Shown one piece after another: positions 1 through 5,988 of a stretch of DNA of 15,184 nucleotides. Under the pieces are notes generated by a model, which was not told where the DNA came from, did not search any database, and worked only from the letters and a program-made list of their open reading frames with translations. Origin of the DNA: Acidobacteria bacterium UBA6911. GTDB lineage: Bacteria > Acidobacteriota > UBA6911. The position numbers and the translations under genes are program-made. Each line of letters opens with the position of its first letter. Position 1 is the stretch's first letter. The stretch covers positions 3,441 to 18,624 of the forward strand of contig DKBB01000011.1 in the NCBI GenBank assembly GCA_002451015.1, read 5' to 3'.

Positions 1-114
1 AGAAAACGGAGCCGTAATGCTTGATTCACCAGCACATATTAAGCAACGTGTCGCCATAATTATGGTGAATTTAGTCTTATGCCCCTGTTTTCCCCCCGGC
101 GGTCCTTTATATCA
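1..114. other. Left edge, no gene seen
   Basis: No supported gene lies here. The only structure I see is a perfect 12-bp palindrome, CCATAATTATGG, at 54-65. It sits within a looser dyad formed by ATTCACC at 24-30 and GGTGAAT at 64-70. This stretch is downstream of the dihydropyrimidinase stop on the minus strand. I do not see a GC-rich stem followed by a T run that would make a convincing intrinsic terminator. Confidence 0.4.
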
Positions 115-1491
115 TTAGGGTGTATTGAATTTTTCTCGTGAAATAAACTCTCCCTGGCCCGCTTTTCCCATAACTTTGCCTTCACGGGCGATAACCTTAC
201 CTCGCTGAATTACCAGCCATACGGCGCCGCGCGCTCTCATGCCCTCATACGGTGTATAGTCCGAGCGGGAAAGGCTCAAGGATTTTGAGAGAGTGACATC
301 GGCCTTTGGATCGAAGATAACCATATCGGCATCGCTTCCGACCGCGAGAGTGCCTTTGCGGGGGAACAATCCAAATAGCTTGGCCGGAGAGGTGCATGCC
401 AGCTCCACAAGCTTGTTGGCATTGATTTTTCCGGACTGAATTCCGGCAGTGTTCAGGATGGCTAACCTTTCCTGGATCCCCGGAAATCCCCTGGGAGCCT
501 GGGTAAAATTTTCTTTCCCAAGATTTTTCTGTCCTGCGTAGTTGAAAGCCATGTGATCGCTTCCGACGACGTGAATATCTCCGCTTGTGATCGCTTTCCA
601 GAGAATTTCTTCATGCCAGGATGGACGCAACGGCGGGGTACAGTAGTACTTGATTCCCTCCGAGTCTTCATAGCGGTCGCTCGACATGGCCAGGTAGTGA
701 GAACAGGTTTCGGTGAATATGGGAAGTCCTCGATCCCTCGCGCCTTTTACTTTTTCGATTGCATGTGCGGAGGAAAGGTTCGTGAGGTAAAGAGGCGTTT
801 TTGCCATCTCCGCGAGGCTTACAGCCTTGGCGATTGCCTGGGCTTCAACCTCCGGCGGCCTGGCGACCGGGAGGTATTTTACGGATGTCTTCCCTTCCGC
901 AGTGAGACGACGCACAAAAAGATCTATGACTTCCCCGTTTTCGGCATGGACACAGGCAAGTGCTCCGGCATTGGTCGTTCGTTGCAGAAATTCCAGTAAA
1001 TCTCCATCCTGTATATAGCGCGAGCCATAACCGTCGAGCCGTACATGGAAACTGGTGACTCCCGCTTCGACGGCACCCGGCATCTGACTCAATATTTCTT
1101 CATTGATTTCGCTCAGTGCAAGATGGAACCCGTAATCGATAACGGAGTGCGATTCCGCTTTTGCCTTCCACTCTTCCAGCGTCTGTGTCAAGGAGGTGCC
1201 GGGAGCCTGCTCGGCATAGTCCAGGATTGTCGTGGTTCCTCCTGCCGCTGCCGCTGTGGTGCCGGTTTCAAAATCGTCGACCGTAGTCATTCCATCGCAT
1301 TGTGCGTCCATATGGGTATGAACATCCACGCCACCGGGGAATACCCATTTATCTGCTGCATCTATAATCTCACTGGCGATTTTCGATATTTCACTGCCGA
1401 TTTCCGTAATCACGCCGTTTTTTACCAGAATATCGGCTTTATACATATCCGTGGCAGTAATGATAGTGCCGTTTTTAATTAAAGTCGTCAT
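115..1491 (-). CDS. hydA: Dihydropyrimidinase/hydantoinase-family cyclic amidohydrolase with altered metal ligands
   Basis: This 458-aa protein has the length and layout of dihydropyrimidinases, which hydrolyse the cyclic amide ring of dihydrouracil, hydantoins and related compounds in the cytoplasm. Seen: the metal motif HTHMD with H58 and H60, H182 in CVHAENGE, D312 in GSDHMAF, the substrate-loop Tyr at Y155, and PPLRP at 286-290. The family normally has a carboxylated lysine in an SFK motif; here it is SFH with H149. The family's fourth histidine, usually in a VH(V/L)S motif, is N238 in TNLSS. Both are firm readings of the frame, so the bimetal centre is probably remodelled or lost. The ATG has GGAGAG just upstream. 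No pyrimidine-catabolism partner gene is adjacent. The family is certain; the substrate and even activity are not. Confidence 0.88.
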   Translation of the reverse strand: MTTLIKNGTIITATDMYKADILVKNGVITEIGSEISKIASEIIDAADKWVFPGGVDVHTHMDAQCDGMTTVDDFETGTTAAAAGGTTTILDYAEQAPGTSLTQTLEEWKAKAESHSVIDYGFHLALSEINEEILSQMPGAVEAGVTSFHVRLDGYGSRYIQDGDLLEFLQRTTNAGALACVHAENGEVIDLFVRRLTAEGKTSVKYLPVARPPEVEAQAIAKAVSLAEMAKTPLYLTNLSSAHAIEKVKGARDRGLPIFTETCSHYLAMSSDRYEDSEGIKYYCTPPLRPSWHEEILWKAITSGDIHVVGSDHMAFNYAGQKNLGKENFTQAPRGFPGIQERLAILNTAGIQSGKINANKLVELACTSPAKLFGLFPRKGTLAVGSDADMVIFDPKADVTLSKSLSLSRSDYTPYEGMRARGAVWLVIQRGKVIAREGKVMGKAGQGEFISREKFNTP

Positions 1492-1739
1492 AAACTCTCC
1501 AGCATTGTTGCACAGGGATGTTCGTGGATTGAGAAGGATAATTGGAACATCCCTGTTGAGTGCACGGGAAATGTCCAGAATGTAACAGCAAATTCGTAAT
1601 CCGTTCCGCCGGCTGCGAGCCGGTTTAAATTATCGGGCATTCCTTCTCTGAGTTTCATTGAGGCAAAATCTCTTCCGTATTTGCTAAAGATTTTTGAGAG
1701 CAATACGGGCTCATGCATTATATCAGAGCTGACCCGCAT
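1488..1739 (-). CDS. Doubtful 83-aa ORF upstream of the dihydropyrimidinase gene
   Basis: I do not recognise this frame. In its favour, its TGA stop overlaps the downstream ATG as ATGA, a common layout for translational coupling, and a weak GAGAA precedes its ATG. Against it, the start codon lies inside the left terminal inverted repeat of the element at 1732-1950, and the frame runs through a perfect 12-bp inverted repeat (1512-1523 with 1545-1556) that looks like a control site. I see no motif, signal peptide or membrane segment. It is most likely a chance frame through the leader region. Confidence 0.2.
   Translation of the reverse strand: MRVSSDIMHEPVLLSKIFSKYGRDFASMKLREGMPDNLNRLAAGGTDYEFAVTFWTFPVHSTGMFQLSFSIHEHPCATMLESL
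1512..1556. promoter_or_regulatory. 12-bp inverted repeat upstream of dihydropyrimidinase
   Basis: ACAGGGATGTTC at 1512-1523 is an exact reverse complement of GAACATCCCTGT at 1545-1556, with 21 nt between. It ends 20 nt before the dihydropyrimidinase ATG on the minus strand. It could be a repressor operator with half-sites three helical turns apart, or a hairpin in the 5' leader that affects translation. The function is inferred from position only. Confidence 0.45.
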
Positions 1740-1950
1740 TTCTCACAAGCTTCCTACTGCGGCGGCACAGAAGGCCATGCCTACTGCGGACCCCATTTAT
1801 GCAAGGCATAAATGGGGTCCGCTCGAATCGCCCTCCTCGGCATACCGTCAAGTCTGACCGCGGGAGCCTCCATCGCGCGTCTTGTATCCACGGCCTTCTG
1901 CACCGCTTCGGTGTAAGCGAAGCGGCCGGAACCCTGTGAGAAATGCGGGT
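1732..1950. repeat. ~219-bp element with 16-bp terminal inverted repeats
   Basis: ACCCGCATTTCTCACA at 1732-1747 is matched exactly by its reverse complement at 1935-1950, and the match continues inward for 7 nt with two mismatches. The interior has a 17-bp perfect hairpin (1786-1822), an 8-bp stem (1903-1910 with 1918-1925), a 10-nt direct repeat CCTACTGCGG at 1753 and 1780, and a CAGAAGGCC/GGCCTTCTG pair at 1768-1776 and 1892-1900. It holds no convincing ORF. The form is that of a non-autonomous mobile element or a compound palindromic repeat. I see no clear target-site duplication: the flanks are CAGAGCTG and ACAACTGT. Confidence 0.6.
1786..1822. repeat. 17-bp perfect hairpin with 3-nt loop
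   Basis: GCGGACCCCATTTATGC at 1786-1802 pairs without mismatch with 1806-1822 around the loop AAG. The AAATGGGGTCC arm resembles the GGGGTC-type palindromes often seen as dispersed repeats beside REP-associated tyrosine transposases (recalled, not searched). No T run follows on either strand, so it is not a classical intrinsic terminator. Confidence 0.6.
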
Positions 1951-2035
1951 ACAACTGTGTCTCTGAAGGACATGGCGGAGCCTAAAAAATTTGCGATTTA
2001 TCCTGTATCCCTAATGAACGGGCGCATTTAGAGAA
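1951..2035. other. Spacer downstream of purB
   Basis: This stretch lies between the inverted-repeat element and the purB stop. On the minus strand a run of six T (forward AAAAAA near 1984-1989) lies about 50 nt past the purB stop, but I find no GC-rich stem in front of it, so I do not call a terminator. Confidence 0.3.
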
Positions 2036-3331
2036 TCATTTATTGAAGACACGCTTGAAAATTAAATCGACATTGCGCAGTTGCAGTTCCGGATTCACGA
2101 CTGACCGGATCTCATCTTCGCTCAGCACTTTTCTAATATCAGGATCCTCCAGCAGGACTTCGACAAAATCCTTGTCCTCTTCCCACACTTTCATGGCGCA
2201 CCGTTGAATCCAGCGATAGGCGTCCTCTCTCAATACCCCTTTACGGGTTAGATCCAGGAGAAGCTGCCCTGAATAGGCCATGCCGCGGGTCAGCTCGATA
2301 TTTTTCAGCATCCTCTCGGGGTAGACCACCATTTTCCCGATGATCTTCGTCATGGCGCGCAGCATATACGCGAGCAATCCGGTTGCATCCGGCAGGATGA
2401 CACGCTCGGCCGACGAGTGGGAAATATCCCTTTCGTGCCAAAGGGCGACGTTTTCCATGGCCGTTAACGCGTAGCCGCGAAGCAGGCGGGACAATCCGGA
2501 AACCTGTTCGCATTTCACGGGATTGCGCTTGTGCGGCATGGCGCTGGAACCTTTCTGTCCGCTTGCGAACGGTTCTTCGGCTTCCCTTACTTCGGTTCTC
2601 TGAAGGTGACGGATTTCAGTGGCGAATTTTTCCAGCGAGCAACCGATGATGGCGATCGTCGACAGGAATTCCGCATGGCGGTCTCTCTGCAGGGTCTGTG
2701 TCGAAATCGGCGCCGGTTTCAGCCCCAGGCGCCGGCATACCTGCTCCTCCACATCCGGATCCAGGTGGGCGAAAGTTCCGACAGCCCCCGATATTTTTCC
2801 AAAAGTAACTCCCTCGACCGCCCGTTCGAGGCGTTCCCGGTGCCGCCGTATTTCGTCGTACCACACGGCAAGTTTCAGTCCGAAGGTGGTGATTTCCGCG
2901 TGCACCCCGTGGGTTCGTCCCATCATGATTGTCCCGCGGTGTTCCCGGGAGCGCTCTCCGATAACTTTCTGCAATGCAACGAGGGCCTCAAGTATTTTTT
3001 CACCGGCCTGTTTCAGCTGGATCCCCCGAGCAGTATCGACGACATCGGTGGATGTCAGGCCCCAGTGGATGTATCGCGAGTCAGGGCCGACAAACTCGGC
3101 AACGCTGGTTGTAAAGGCGATCAGGTCGTGGTGCGTGATTTTTTCGATTTCCTTGATCCGTGGAACGGAAAAATTGGCTTTTTTTTCGATGTTCTCCATC
3201 GACTCTTTGGGGATCCACCCCTTTTCCATCAGAACCCGACATGCTTCCAGTTCCACCCGGAGCCAGGAGCGGAACATATTCTCTTCGGACCAGATTTCCG
3301 CGAAATCCTCAGGCATGTAACGATCGATCAT
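2036..3331 (-). CDS. purB: Adenylosuccinate lyase
   Basis: PurB cleaves SAICAR to AICAR plus fumarate and adenylosuccinate to AMP plus fumarate in purine synthesis. With the ATG at 3331 the protein is 431 aa, normal for the short bacterial form. Seen: HHD at 67-69, TSTDVVDT at 93-100, the GRTHGVHA segment with the probable general-acid His at 141, and the fumarase/lyase superfamily signature SSAMPHKRNP at 262-271 carrying the catalytic serine loop. A TTG two codons upstream (3335-3337) is in frame but abuts the GAGGA ribosome-binding site; the ATG has a 7-nt spacing from it, so I choose the ATG. The gene appears to be transcribed alone from the promoter in the 3338-3600 gap. Confidence 0.97.
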   Translation of the reverse strand: MIDRYMPEDFAEIWSEENMFRSWLRVELEACRVLMEKGWIPKESMENIEKKANFSVPRIKEIEKITHHDLIAFTTSVAEFVGPDSRYIHWGLTSTDVVDTARGIQLKQAGEKILEALVALQKVIGERSREHRGTIMMGRTHGVHAEITTFGLKLAVWYDEIRRHRERLERAVEGVTFGKISGAVGTFAHLDPDVEEQVCRRLGLKPAPISTQTLQRDRHAEFLSTIAIIGCSLEKFATEIRHLQRTEVREAEEPFASGQKGSSAMPHKRNPVKCEQVSGLSRLLRGYALTAMENVALWHERDISHSSAERVILPDATGLLAYMLRAMTKIIGKMVVYPERMLKNIELTRGMAYSGQLLLDLTRKGVLREDAYRWIQRCAMKVWEEDKDFVEVLLEDPDIRKVLSEDEIRSVVNPELQLRNVDLIFKRVFNK

Positions 3332-3370
3332 AATCAATTCCTCAAAATAAAAATGTATTCGGGATCTGTA

Positions 3371-3400
3371 ATTATAGCGTTATTCAAAGATTAATGAGAA
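3371..3400 (-). promoter_or_regulatory. Probable purB promoter
   Basis: On the minus strand a perfect -10 TATAAT (3371-3376) is preceded at 18 bp by TTCTCA (3395-3400), which matches four of six -35 consensus bases. Transcription would start near 3364, giving a leader of about 33 nt with the GAGGA site before the ATG at 3331. I saw no purine-riboswitch-like fold, and the leader is too short for one. Confidence 0.5.
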
Positions 3401-3411
3401 TTTTGTTTCAT

Positions 3412-3542
3412 AAGAAGCCAGAAGCTTTACAAGGTTATTTTTTTTATATGAAGCGAAGGGCAGAATTTTTCAGAATACTCAACTGTATCTTAATATTTTG
3501 AATAAACACCATTTACTTCTGGCTTCTGTCTACTGGCTTCTT
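3412..3542. repeat. AGAAGCCAG inverted/direct repeat pair
   Basis: AGAAGCCAGAAG at 3413-3424 is exactly inverted at 3516-3527 (CTTCTGGCTTCT), and a second partial copy, CTGGCTTCTT, follows at 3533-3542, the inverse of 3412-3421. The ~91 bp between the arms is AT-rich and has no gene. The repeats lie between the MBL-fold gene stop and purB. They look like a dispersed intergenic repeat rather than an intrinsic terminator, since the loop is long and no T run follows. Confidence 0.45.
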
Positions 3543-3600
3543 GTAGCTTATTTCAAAATCTGGTGGAAAATCGAGGCGACACACTTCGACAGAGCCATAA

Positions 3601-4386
3601 CTAGTACCTGTAAGTTTTTCCGATTTGATCGGCGTCGGCCAGTTCAATCTTCGTCTGTGTCTGCACTAGTCCGGAACGGGCTTCAAGGGCACGGCGGGCG
3701 GACAGCAGCGCAAGCTCGGGAAGATTGTTCTGTTTGCTGAGGTGGGCCAGCACGACATGGGCTGCGTTGCCGTCAAAATCGTTTTCGAGGAATTTCGCGA
3801 CGGAGTCGTTCGAAAGATGGCCACGCCGGCTCATGACCCGCTGTTTCAACGCCCAGGGATACGGGCCCGCCTTGAGCATCCGAACGTCGTGATTGGATTC
3901 GAGGATAATACCGTCGCAGCCCTTGAGGCGCTCCAGAACAAGGTTGGAAAGGTATCCCAGATCCAGTGCGATCCCGACTTTTATGCCGTTCTTCTCGATG
4001 ACGAAACCGAGCGGGTCGGCGGCATCGTGCGGCACGGAAAAACCGGTAAATTGAATGCCGTATACGTCAAAACTGTTCCCCGCGACGACCCTCTGGTGTT
4101 TGCTTGGAGCCATAATTATTTTGGAATTTTCCAGAGCCCCGTCGGTTATGAATACCGGGATATCCAGGGATTTGACGAAAGGGCCGACACCGCGGCAGTG
4201 ATCCCCGTGCTCGTGCGATACGACGACGGCCGCAATCTCTTCCGGTTCCGTGCCGATTTCTCTCAAACGCCGCACCGTTTCGCGACCGCTGAGTCCCACA
4301 TCCACAAGGATGTGCGTGGAGCCGTCGCTCACCAGCGTCGTGTTCCCGGAACTGCTGCTGCCCAGTAAAGTGAAACTCAATCCCAT
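3601..4386 (-). CDS. YycJ/WalJ-like metallo-beta-lactamase-fold hydrolase
   Basis: This 261-aa soluble protein has the N-terminal LGSSSSGN glycine/serine segment typical of the YycJ family and the metal motif HEHGDH at 58-63. Further ligand candidates are H120 and D121 in PHDAADP, D142, and N165-H166 in the ESNHD segment, followed by GHLSN near 190 and AHLSKQNN near 215. YycJ-family proteins are two-metal hydrolases, and members have been linked to 5'-3' exonuclease activity on DNA; the exact substrate here is inferred. The gene starts 3 nt after the M16 peptidase stop, so the two are co-transcribed and likely coupled, although no strong ribosome-binding site is visible at this junction. Confidence 0.9.
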   Translation of the reverse strand: MGLSFTLLGSSSSGNTTLVSDGSTHILVDVGLSGRETVRRLREIGTEPEEIAAVVVSHEHGDHCRGVGPFVKSLDIPVFITDGALENSKIIMAPSKHQRVVAGNSFDVYGIQFTGFSVPHDAADPLGFVIEKNGIKVGIALDLGYLSNLVLERLKGCDGIILESNHDVRMLKAGPYPWALKQRVMSRRGHLSNDSVAKFLENDFDGNAAHVVLAHLSKQNNLPELALLSARRALEARSGLVQTQTKIELADADQIGKTYRY

Positions 4387-4389
4387 GCG

Positions 4390-5652
4390 TTATAGGTCCA
4401 TTTCAACGGATTTCAAATCCCGGCCGTTTCGATTGCTCAGGGCGGTCAAGGTCAGACAGGAAGCATCGAATATCCTGACGGCAAGATCCCGGATGTCCCG
4501 TGCCGAGACGCGTTGCACGGCCTTGAGTATTTCTTCCAGTTCGTGGAAACGATCGTGGTAAATCATCTGCTGAGCGAGATTGGACATCCGGCTGCTGGAG
4601 CTTTCCAGGCTCAGCATGATCGATCCCTTGATGTTGTCCTTTGCCCTGTCCAGTTCCCGGGATGAAACGGGGCGGTCGCGCAGCCGACCGAGTTCGCGCA
4701 GGGTCAATGCCACAACCTCCGGGGCTTTGTCCGACGCTGTACCGGCATACACGACGAGGGTTCCCGCGTCGCGGTACTGGTTCAGCATCGAATAGATGGA
4801 ATATACCAGACCCCGCTTCTCGCGGATATTCTGAAATAAGCGGGAACTCATTCCTCCGCCCAGGATGTTGCACAGAAGATGGGCGCAATAGCGTTCTTTG
4901 GCCGCGATGGGGGGGGCAGTGGTTCCGAGGCACAGGTGCGTCTGCTCCAGGTTCGGCTTTTGCCGGACGGTTCTGGAGGCGTGGTCGGCGGGGGGTTCCC
5001 CGGCAGGGATGGGGGCTCCCGGTTTCATGTTTGAAAAATATTGCTCGGCAAGTTTCAGGACTTCCCGGTGCCGCACGTTCCCCGCAACGGCGACGACGAT
5101 ATTCGATGCGATATAGTGCTGTTTAAAGAATTTTCTAATATCTCCGCGTGTGATCCTCGAAACCGTTTTTTTTGTGCCTGCAATCGGACGGCCGAGGGGG
5201 TGCTTTCCCCAGAATTTTTCGAGGTACATATCCTGGATCAGCTCCTGGGGGGAATCTTCCACCATGTTGATTTCTTCGAAAATAACGTTTCGTTCGCGCT
5301 CGATTTCCACGGCGGGGAATGCCGGGTGCATCACCATATCCGACAGCAGGTCGAACGCGATCGGAAGGTGCTCGTCGAGGACCCTGGCGTAGTAGCCGAC
5401 AAATTCCTTTTCCGTGAAAGCGTTCAGCTGCCCACCGATGGAATCGATCGTTTCGGCGATTTTGGTCGTCGAGCGCCGTCGGGTCCCCTTAAAAAGCAGA
5501 TGCTCTATGAAATGGGATATGCCGGAATTTTCGGGTTCTTCGGAACGCGATCCTGTCTGGATCCAGACGCCGAGCGACGCGGAGCGGAGATGCGGCATGA
5601 CCTCAGACGCGATCACAAGTCCGTTGGGCAATTCTTTTTTACGAACATCCAT
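4390..5652 (-). CDS. M16 family zinc metallopeptidase
   Basis: This 420-aa protein is a single-chain M16B-type peptidase related to mitochondrial processing peptidase beta and B. subtilis YmxG. The inverted zinc motif HFIEH is at 47-51 and the distal Glu ligand is E127, 76 residues on, in the FEEINM segment. The C-terminal half has the SSRLFQ and REKRGLVYS segments that form the second lobe with the substrate-binding Arg/Tyr. No signal peptide is seen, so it should be cytoplasmic, where such enzymes degrade peptides. The ATG at 5652 has AAGGA at good spacing. It is the first gene of a two-gene unit with the MBL-fold gene. All expected catalytic residues are present. Confidence 0.93.
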   Translation of the reverse strand: MDVRKKELPNGLVIASEVMPHLRSASLGVWIQTGSRSEEPENSGISHFIEHLLFKGTRRRSTTKIAETIDSIGGQLNAFTEKEFVGYYARVLDEHLPIAFDLLSDMVMHPAFPAVEIERERNVIFEEINMVEDSPQELIQDMYLEKFWGKHPLGRPIAGTKKTVSRITRGDIRKFFKQHYIASNIVVAVAGNVRHREVLKLAEQYFSNMKPGAPIPAGEPPADHASRTVRQKPNLEQTHLCLGTTAPPIAAKERYCAHLLCNILGGGMSSRLFQNIREKRGLVYSIYSMLNQYRDAGTLVVYAGTASDKAPEVVALTLRELGRLRDRPVSSRELDRAKDNIKGSIMLSLESSSSRMSNLAQQMIYHDRFHELEEILKAVQRVSARDIRDLAVRIFDASCLTLTALSNRNGRDLKSVEMDL

Positions 5653-5701
5653 ACAGATTCCTTACTTACTCCTGAACTTCATTACTTACCATAATACAAA
5701 A

Positions 5702-5721
5702 GGGGACATAAAACTTATTTC
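5702..5721 (+). repeat. GGGGACATA repeat unit, copy 1 (degenerate)
   Basis: GGGGACATA at 5702-5710 is followed six bases later by ATTTC. Copy 2 at 5876 has the same two blocks at the same spacing and ends in CCCC, which completes a small inverted repeat; here the closing CCCC is replaced by TG. The pair stands in direct orientation about 174 bp apart. The motif resembles short palindromes that accompany REP-associated transposases (recalled, not searched). Confidence 0.4.
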
Positions 5722-5728
5722 TGTAAAA

Positions 5729-5773
5729 GCCCTGAAAGGGCGACAGTAACTAGCCAGGGGCGTAAAGCCCTGG
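5729..5773. repeat. Tandem small hairpins of a REP-like repeat
   Basis: Two stems lie 12 nt apart: GCCCT-GAA-AGGGC at 5729-5741 and CCAGGG...CCCTGG at 5754-5773 around GCGTAAAG. The GCCCTGAAAGGGCG core followed by a second hairpin closely resembles dispersed extragenic repeats that I recall from many environmental bacterial genomes. No transposase gene is present in the window. Confidence 0.5.
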
Positions 5774-5874
5774 AAATGGATATTTTAAGAGAAAGCCCCG
5801 TAAAAGGCTTATCTTAAAGCTTTAACTGCTTATTAGGGTGCTTCGCACAAGATAAATTTTCGATTAGAGAAATA

Positions 5875-5899
5875 CGGGGACATAATTCCCATTTCCCCG
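5875..5899. repeat. GGGGACATA repeat unit, copy 2
   Basis: CGGGGACATAA is closed by ATTTCCCCG at 5891-5899, giving a 6-bp CGGGGA/TCCCCG stem with a weak interior. It shares blocks and spacing with the degenerate copy at 5702-5721. Confidence 0.4.
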
Positions 5900-5959
5900 A
5901 AATTTATTGAAATGATTCCCAGCCAGAGGAACTAGGAATAATACCCCCGGTTTTTCCAA

Positions 5960-5987
5960 GCCGAACGCAGCCTTGGCTGCGTTCGGC
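5960..5987. terminator. 13-bp palindrome at the end of the efflux operon
   Basis: GCCGAACGCAGCC at 5960-5972 pairs perfectly with 5975-5987 around TT. The stem starts one nt after the permease stop (5989-5991, minus strand). Position and strength suggest a transcript-end structure that stops transcription or protects the mRNA 3' end of the efflux operon. After the stem the minus strand reads CTTGGAAAAACCGGGGG with no T run, so it is not a textbook intrinsic terminator. Confidence 0.4.
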
Positions 5988-5988
5988 C

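Larger units (their letters stand above)
5653..5988. other. Repeat-rich gap between M16 gene and efflux operon
   Basis: This 336-bp gap has no supported gene. It separates the M16 gene start from the 3' end of the efflux operon, both on the minus strand. It contains a -10-like TATTAT on the minus strand at 5691-5696, which could serve the M16 gene although no good -35 is visible, two GGGGACATA repeat units, a pair of GCCCT/CCAGGG hairpins and a 13-bp palindrome next to the permease stop. These are listed separately. Short open frames that cross the hairpins are products of the repeats. Confidence 0.5.

Noticed and set aside
553..999. 148-aa plus-strand ORF opposite the dihydropyrimidinase gene
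   Set aside because: It lies fully antisense to a conserved enzyme gene, has no recognisable motif, and is explained by the codon pattern of the real gene.
1732..1950. CRISPR array or integron site
   Set aside because: There is only one inverted pair and one short direct repeat; no regular repeat-spacer pattern and no integrase site signature.
3335..3337. TTG as the purB start
   Set aside because: It directly abuts the GAGGA ribosome-binding site, whereas the ATG two codons later is correctly spaced.
2531..3394. 287-aa plus-strand ORF opposite purB
   Set aside because: Although long, it is antisense to a complete purB with all catalytic motifs. Its product has no coherent domain, and it reads through the purB promoter.
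5041..5694. 217-aa plus-strand ORF opposite the M16 gene
   Set aside because: Shadow frame of the M16 gene; no motif, no ribosome-binding site, and phase mirrors the real codons.
5414..5749. 111-aa plus-strand ORF ending in ALKGRQ
   Set aside because: Most of it is antisense to the M16 gene, and its last codons come from the GCCCTGAAAGGGCG repeat, a known way in which repeats create spurious ORFs.
5960..5987. Textbook Rho-independent terminator
   Set aside because: The stem is strong, but no T run follows it on the minus strand, so only a weaker end-structure call is justified.
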